Source: Chloroflexia bacterium (GTDB lineage: Bacteria > Chloroflexota > Chloroflexia > Thermomicrobiales > UBA6265). Taken from it: a stretch of 9,167 nucleotides of DNA. The translations under genes and the position numbers were made by a program. Shown here in pieces: positions 5,348 through 9,167 of the stretch (positions within the stretch are counted from its first letter, which is position 1; every line of letters starts with the position of its first letter). The notes under the pieces are model-generated. The model did not search any database. It worked only from the letters and a program-made list of their open reading frames with translations, and was not told where the DNA came from. The DNA is taken from NCBI GenBank assembly GCA_013694885.1, contig JACDBO010000448.1, positions 1-9,167 of the forward strand, read 5' to 3'.

Positions 5348-7561
5348 CTAATCGTCGTCCTTGTCGTCGTCCTTGCCCCGGCCGCTGTTGTCTGGTTTGT
5401 TGTCGTCCTGATCGGAGTCCTTGCCATTGTCGTTTGCGGGTTGAGCTGCCGCTCCGCCCGCGCTGGACATAAGCTGGTCGGTACTGGCACTGCCCTGTTG
5501 AACCTGGATGGAAATCTCGCCCCCAGCGAGAAGGACGTATGGAGGGCGAGAGAACTCTCCACGTGGGCTCATGTTCGCGATGGTGATCTCGTTTCGTCCA
5601 GCAACGAGCATCGCGCTTGGCAACGTAAAAGTCGTGGTCGCCCACGGCTGCTCGCCCTCGCGGCCATTCCAGGTCGGGAATGGCGTATTCAGTCTCTGGG
5701 CCTCTTCCCCATTGATGAAAATGGCGAGCGGAACGTCCGTGAAATTCTCGCTCGTCATACCCTCCACAGTCAGCTCGAAGGTGTCCGTGGCGGGCGCTCC
5801 CGGCAGATCGAAGACCACGGTGCCCTGGCTGTACTCCGTCTGTCGTGAATAGAGCCCCGCCCAAGGTTGGCCGTTGCTGCCGTTGTCCTGGTACCAGGCA
5901 TCGTTCCAGTCGTCCGCGGTGATCTGCCCCGTGTAGGTCTCGCCGCCATTGCTCGACTCGGCGACGGCGCTAGGCTCGCTACTCGTGATGTCCTGATTGC
6001 CAGCGACCCCACCCGAACCTTGGGCGTCAGCTGGCTCCTCGGTGGGGTCGACGGGCACAATCGGCGCGGCGGTCGGTTCGGTCGTCGGAGTCGGCGGCGG
6101 CACCGGTGTCTCGGTCGGGGTCGGTTGGGTGGTCGCCGTCGGCTCCGGCGCGGTGGTCGCTGTGGGCGTCGGTTGGAGGGTCGCCGTCGGTGTGGGCTCC
6201 GGCGGAGTGGTCGGGGCCGGAGTCTCGGTCGCCGGTGGCGCGGCCTCACGTGTGGCCAGCGCCGCTGCCTGCGCAGCCTCCTCGTCAGTCAGCGTTGGCG
6301 TCGGCGTCTCCGCAACATCCGTCGGCGTGGTGCCGGTGACTGCGGGCAGACGGGTGTTTGGCTCGTCATCCCGGCCGAACATGTACGACCCACCGGCCAC
6401 CGCGCCACCGATGAGCAGCAATGCCAGCAACCCGATCGGGAGGGCCCGCAAGAGGCGCGCTCGCAGGCCGCGAGGATCGTCAGGGGGGATGTCCGCTCCC
6501 GCCGCGGCCGGATACACCTGAGTCGCCGACATCGCCGCCGCCGGAAGCGCCTGGGTCATCGCCTCGGCATCGACATCACCGGCAAGCGCGGCGGAGAGCG
6601 CACTCGCCATAGCCGGCGCGTCTACATAGCGATCCGCCGGCGCTTTCGCCAACGCCCGCATCACGACATCGTCCAGGGGGGGCGGGATTACCTGCCGCGG
6701 CGCCCGCTGTGCCGGCGGCACGGGTTCCTCGCGGATGTGGGCGAGCATCAGGGCGATAGCGGTGGGCGCCTCGAACGGCAATCGCCCCGTGAGCATCTCA
6801 TACAGCACCACGCCGACGGCATAGAGGTCGGTCGCCTCGGAGAGTGCGCCCGCCTGAGCCTGCTCCGGGGCCATGTAGGATGCGGTACCCACGGTGGTGC
6901 CGGCGGTGGTCAACCCGGCGTCGATGGTGACATGGGCGACGCCGAAATCGGTGACGCGCGCGATGCCGTCGCTCCCGATCAGCACGTTCTGCGGCTTGAT
7001 GTCCCGGTGGATAATGCCCGCGTGATGGATCGCCGCGAGGCCGGCGAGGACTTGCCGCGCAACCTCGACGGAACGTCGCGGCGGCAACGGTCCGTCGCGC
7101 AGGATCAAGTGCTTGAGGTCCTCACCCTCCACGTACTGCATCACAATGTAGAGCAAGTCGTCGTGGCGGCCGAAGTCGTAGACATCGACGACGTTGCCCT
7201 GGGAGACCGATGCGGCGGTTCGCGCTTCCCGCTCGAACCGTTGCACGTAGGTTGCATCGAGCGCGTAGTTCGAGCGCAGCACCTTGACGGCGACCGTGCG
7301 GTCGAGTCGCAAGTCGCGACCGCGATAGGTGATCGAGAATGCGCCGGAACCGATCTCCTCTTCGACGCGATACCGCTCCCCCAGTGTTTCACCGAGGGGA
7401 TCAGTCGATCCGCGCCAGACACCTGACCTGGAGGCACCCGCGGACGCATCGCCGTACCATGCGTCGGCGACTCGCCTGCTCTCATCGGCCGGCGCCCCGT
7501 CCACGTCGCGGCCCTTTCGCTGATTTGAATTGTTGCTCCCGCTATCCCGCAAAATCACCAC
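5348..7561 (-). CDS. Transmembrane Ser/Thr protein kinase with extracytoplasmic C-terminal domain
   Basis: The 737-residue protein is an Hanks-type (PknB-like) kinase. The cytoplasmic kinase domain spans about 64-325: glycine loop GSGAFSITY (71-79), K93, E112, catalytic loop HRDIKPQN (185-192), DFG (205-207), a Thr-rich activation segment (218-226) and APE (231-233). The loop's third glycine is Ser76, but all catalytic residues are present. One membrane segment (about 374-394) is followed by a Pro/Thr-rich linker (about 408-505). A globular domain of probable beta-sandwich type (about 540-688) of unrecognised family comes next, then a low-complexity Asp/Lys tail (711-737). There are no PASTA repeats. 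It probably senses an external ligand and phosphorylates cytoplasmic targets. The gene overlaps the end of the upstream lipoprotein gene. The start is ambiguous: GTG 7561, GTG 7558 (GTGA overlap with the stop) or TTG 7552, which has a GAGGTG six bases before it. Confidence 0.93.
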   Translation of the reverse strand: MVILRDSGSNNSNQRKGRDVDGAPADESRRVADAWYGDASAGASRSGVWRGSTDPLGETLGERYRVEEEIGSGAFSITYRGRDLRLDRTVAVKVLRSNYALDATYVQRFEREARTAASVSQGNVVDVYDFGRHDDLLYIVMQYVEGEDLKHLILRDGPLPPRRSVEVARQVLAGLAAIHHAGIIHRDIKPQNVLIGSDGIARVTDFGVAHVTIDAGLTTAGTTVGTASYMAPEQAQAGALSEATDLYAVGVVLYEMLTGRLPFEAPTAIALMLAHIREEPVPPAQRAPRQVIPPPLDDVVMRALAKAPADRYVDAPAMASALSAALAGDVDAEAMTQALPAAAMSATQVYPAAAGADIPPDDPRGLRARLLRALPIGLLALLLIGGAVAGGSYMFGRDDEPNTRLPAVTGTTPTDVAETPTPTLTDEEAAQAAALATREAAPPATETPAPTTPPEPTPTATLQPTPTATTAPEPTATTQPTPTETPVPPPTPTTEPTAAPIVPVDPTEEPADAQGSGGVAGNQDITSSEPSAVAESSNGGETYTGQITADDWNDAWYQDNGSNGQPWAGLYSRQTEYSQGTVVFDLPGAPATDTFELTVEGMTSENFTDVPLAIFINGEEAQRLNTPFPTWNGREGEQPWATTTFTLPSAMLVAGRNEITIANMSPRGEFSRPPYVLLAGGEISIQVQQGSASTDQLMSSAGGAAAQPANDNGKDSDQDDNKPDNSGRGKDDDKDDD

Positions 7562-8757
7562 CTCACCCCATACAACGCATGAGGTCTGCCGTTGGGGTCA
7601 CTCCAGGCGCCGGTCGCCGGCCCGTTTTGCGAGGCTGATGAAGGCGATGCCGGCAACCCGAGCTCCTGAGACATCTGCAAGATCGTTGCCGAGTACGCCG
7701 GTGCGTGCGTCAACAGCTCCATCGCGCGCGTGAGCGCCGCGACCGCTCCAGCCTGGTCCCCGGATTGGTGCAGCGCCGTCGCATACAGGAACCAGGCGTA
7801 GCCATCGCCCGGGATGTCCGCGGTGAGGGCGTTCGCGGCATCGCGGGCCTCCTCGAATTGGCCCAATTCGAGGAGCGAGGAGACTTCGATGCGGCGCGCT
7901 TCCCACTGGAAGGAGTCGATCGCGAGTGCCGCTTGAGCACGTTCAAGCGCTCGTTCAGGTTCGCCGGCGCTCAGCGCCAAACGCGCATCCACGGTCATCA
8001 AGACTGCCGCGCGCACACCCGGCTCCTCGCCGTCCACCGCACGCATCGCGCCGGCGAGCGTCTGCCGCTCCTGATCCAGGTCGCCGAGACCCACCAGCGC
8101 AAAGGCAACGATCGCCTGAGCCAGCGGCTCATCGCGGAGACGCTTGTCACGCCCTTCAGCCAACGCCGTCTCCCAATCGCTGCGCTCACCGCGGTAGGAC
8201 GCGCGTTGGAGGAAGGTCCAGCCGCGACCGAGCCGGGCCGTGGTGGTGCCGGGGTCCAGGGTCAGCGCGCGGTTGAAGTCCTGAAGCGCCGCGGTGTACC
8301 CGGCCTGATCACCCTGCGCCGTCGTCACGGCGACCAAACCGCGGCCCGTGTAGGCGGCCGCCGAACCCGGTTCAGCCGCCAGCGCCGCGGCGAAGTCGGC
8401 ACGCGCACTGGTGAGGTCGCCCATCCGCAGCGAAAGCAGTCCACGCGTCGAGCGCGCCTCGGCGCTGTCGCTCCCGGACTCGATGCGCTCGTCGACGCGT
8501 GCCAACTCCGCCGCTGGGTCGGCAACGAGCAACGTCCGCAACGTCGTGTTTCGGTCGGCCAGGATGAGACGCGCCGGTGGCGACGCTTGGTCGCCCGGCA
8601 TTCTCGGGGTGGCGGTGGCGGCCAGGTCCTCGTTGACCCCGGCGGTGCAGCCAGCGAGCAGCAACCCAGGAAGCAAGGTCAGCAGCGCCGCCCTCACCAG
8701 CCATACCCAAACCGGTTCCGCCGCGCCACGCCGGCGCCAAAGGTGCACACGTCTCAT
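7555..8757 (-). CDS. TPR-repeat lipoprotein
   Basis: The roughly 400-residue protein begins with a basic n-region and a hydrophobic core (about 21-36) ending in lipobox LAGC, with the lipidated cysteine at residue 37. It should be anchored on the outer face of the membrane. Helical repeats of tetratricopeptide type follow at about 101-141, 134-181, 251-311 and 319-355, with typical phrases such as GDLTSARADFAAALAAEPG and ELGQFEEARDAANAL. These repeats usually bind proteins or peptides. The start is taken at ATG 8757; TTG 8784 is in frame and would add nine residues, but the GGGGAG before it is too close. The stop overlaps the kinase start, indicating translational coupling and a shared function, probably as the extracytoplasmic partner or ligand-binding element of that kinase. 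The promoter lies in or beyond a repeat element just upstream. Confidence 0.9.
   Translation of the reverse strand: MRRVHLWRRRGAAEPVWVWLVRAALLTLLPGLLLAGCTAGVNEDLAATATPRMPGDQASPPARLILADRNTTLRTLLVADPAAELARVDERIESGSDSAEARSTRGLLSLRMGDLTSARADFAAALAAEPGSAAAYTGRGLVAVTTAQGDQAGYTAALQDFNRALTLDPGTTTARLGRGWTFLQRASYRGERSDWETALAEGRDKRLRDEPLAQAIVAFALVGLGDLDQERQTLAGAMRAVDGEEPGVRAAVLMTVDARLALSAGEPERALERAQAALAIDSFQWEARRIEVSSLLELGQFEEARDAANALTADIPGDGYAWFLYATALHQSGDQAGAVAALTRAMELLTHAPAYSATILQMSQELGLPASPSSASQNGPATGAWSDPNGRPHALYGVRW
7849..7875. repeat. Perfect 27-bp palindrome inside the TPR gene
   Basis: CTCCTCGAATTGG (7849-7861) and CCAATTCGAGGAG (7863-7875) are exact inverted arms around one base. On the minus strand they encode the TPR phrase LLELGQFEE. 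The palindrome could form a hairpin in the lipoprotein mRNA ahead of the kinase gene, but may only reflect the codons of this repeat motif. Confidence 0.6.
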
Positions 8758-8792
8758 ACCGAATCCGCCTGATGCGTGGCGCAATGCTCCCC

Positions 8793-9167
8793 ACCGTCAT
8801 TCTGAGTAGAGCGTCACATCGAATGTTTCGTCCCTTGTTGTACACCTATAACCGTGATTTTGAGTGGTCCGTCACAGCAATTGTGTCCCACTGACACGAC
8901 CGTCATTCTGACGAAGGAAGAATCCCAGCAGCTGCGTCGCGCGCGAAGCGCTCGGCGGCGAAGCCGGCGCATCTATCGGCCGTTCGATTGAGCGATATGC
9001 GCTGCGGCGCATCGGCTTCGCCGGCGATGCAGCTGCCGGGATTCTTCGGCTGCGGCCTCAGAATGACGGTGATGCGTGAACGACACATTCGCTGTGACGA
9101 ATTATTCATCATGACGGTGCGGGATGAGAGCAGCATCGGACATCTTTGCTGCGACAGACTACTGAGG
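8793..9167. repeat. Nested inverted-repeat element built of ACCGTCATTCTGA units
   Basis: This fills the gene-free right end. On the plus strand, units start at 8793 (ACCGTCATTCTGAG), 8851 (ACCGTGATTTTGAG) and 8899 (ACCGTCATTCTGA). On the minus strand, matching units start at 9118 (ACCGTCATGATGA) and 9070 (ACCGTCATTCTGAG); a third, partly cut, reaches the window end. Left and right arms also share CGTCACAGC and AAGAATCCC, plus GCAGCTGC near the centre (8928-8935 and 9029-9036). Inner arms GGCGAAGCCGG (8957-) and the reverse of CGGCTTCGCC extend the pairing. Isolated GTCATTCTGA...AAGAATCCC elements are common intergenic repeats in several bacterial phyla; no transposase is visible, so a non-autonomous (MITE-like) element or a REP-type array is likely. 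No credible gene lies within it. Confidence 0.75.

Noticed and set aside
5252..5848. Plus-strand frame with a striking Val/Leu-rich segment resembling a membrane span
   Set aside because: It is the antisense of the Asp/Lys-rich kinase tail: Asp codons (GAC) read as Val (GTC) on the other strand. The kinase frame has strong family motifs and wins.
6040..6330. Low-complexity repetitive DNA with recurring GTCGG/GTCGCC words
   Set aside because: It is explained by the Pro/Thr-rich linker codons of the kinase and is not an independent repeat element or CRISPR-like array.
5867..7426. 519-codon plus-strand frame opposite the kinase
   Set aside because: Arg/Gly-rich composition without domains; a GC-driven shadow of the kinase gene.
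8903..9136. 77-codon minus-strand frame in the right-hand repeat
   Set aside because: It lies inside the inverted-repeat element; its residues are only translations of the repeat arms, and no convincing ribosome site precedes it.

Overview
The window is GC-rich bacterial DNA with tightly packed genes. A Ser/Thr kinase with a long Pro/Thr linker, a MoxR ATPase and a short-dehydrogenase/cupin pair suggest a Chloroflexota bacterium, perhaps near Thermomicrobia/Sphaerobacter. That placement is inferred from protein style and repeat content, not from a marker gene.

Layout, left to right. Positions 1-57 hold a GC-rich hairpin repeat just beyond the end of a minus-strand moxR-type AAA+ ATPase gene (69-1112). 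A plus-strand two-domain VOC/glyoxalase-like gene (1352-2078) lies divergent to it and is broken by an internal deletion and frameshift. A perfect 13-bp hairpin (2104-2137) separates it from a convergent minus-strand unit: amtB, an ammonium transporter (2368-3600), followed by a 43-codon membrane-peptide gene (2167-2298) with a very strong ribosome binding site. A 327-bp divergent spacer with repeated TCGCACA motifs separates amtB from a plus-strand pair, a short-chain dehydrogenase (3928-4761) and a small cupin (4841-5248). Convergent to that pair is a minus-strand, translationally overlapped operon: a TPR lipoprotein (7555-8757), then a transmembrane Ser/Thr protein kinase with an extracytoplasmic C-terminal domain (5348-7561). 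Upstream of this operon, to the window end, there is no gene but a large nested inverted-repeat element built from ACCGTCATTCTGA-type units.

How the genes may work together. The lipoprotein and kinase probably form one envelope-facing signalling unit. AmtB takes up ammonium, and the small membrane peptide may be co-transcribed with it. The dehydrogenase and cupin look like a two-gene metabolic unit of unknown substrate. No mobile-element gene, CRISPR array, tRNA or rRNA is visible.

The most distinctive features are non-coding or easily missed: a short repeat (two AGGGCCGAG units around a variable spacer) at the 3' ends of three unrelated genes, which supplies near-identical C-terminal tails to two of them; the composite palindrome at the right edge; the 43-codon gene after amtB; and the internal deletion in the VOC gene.
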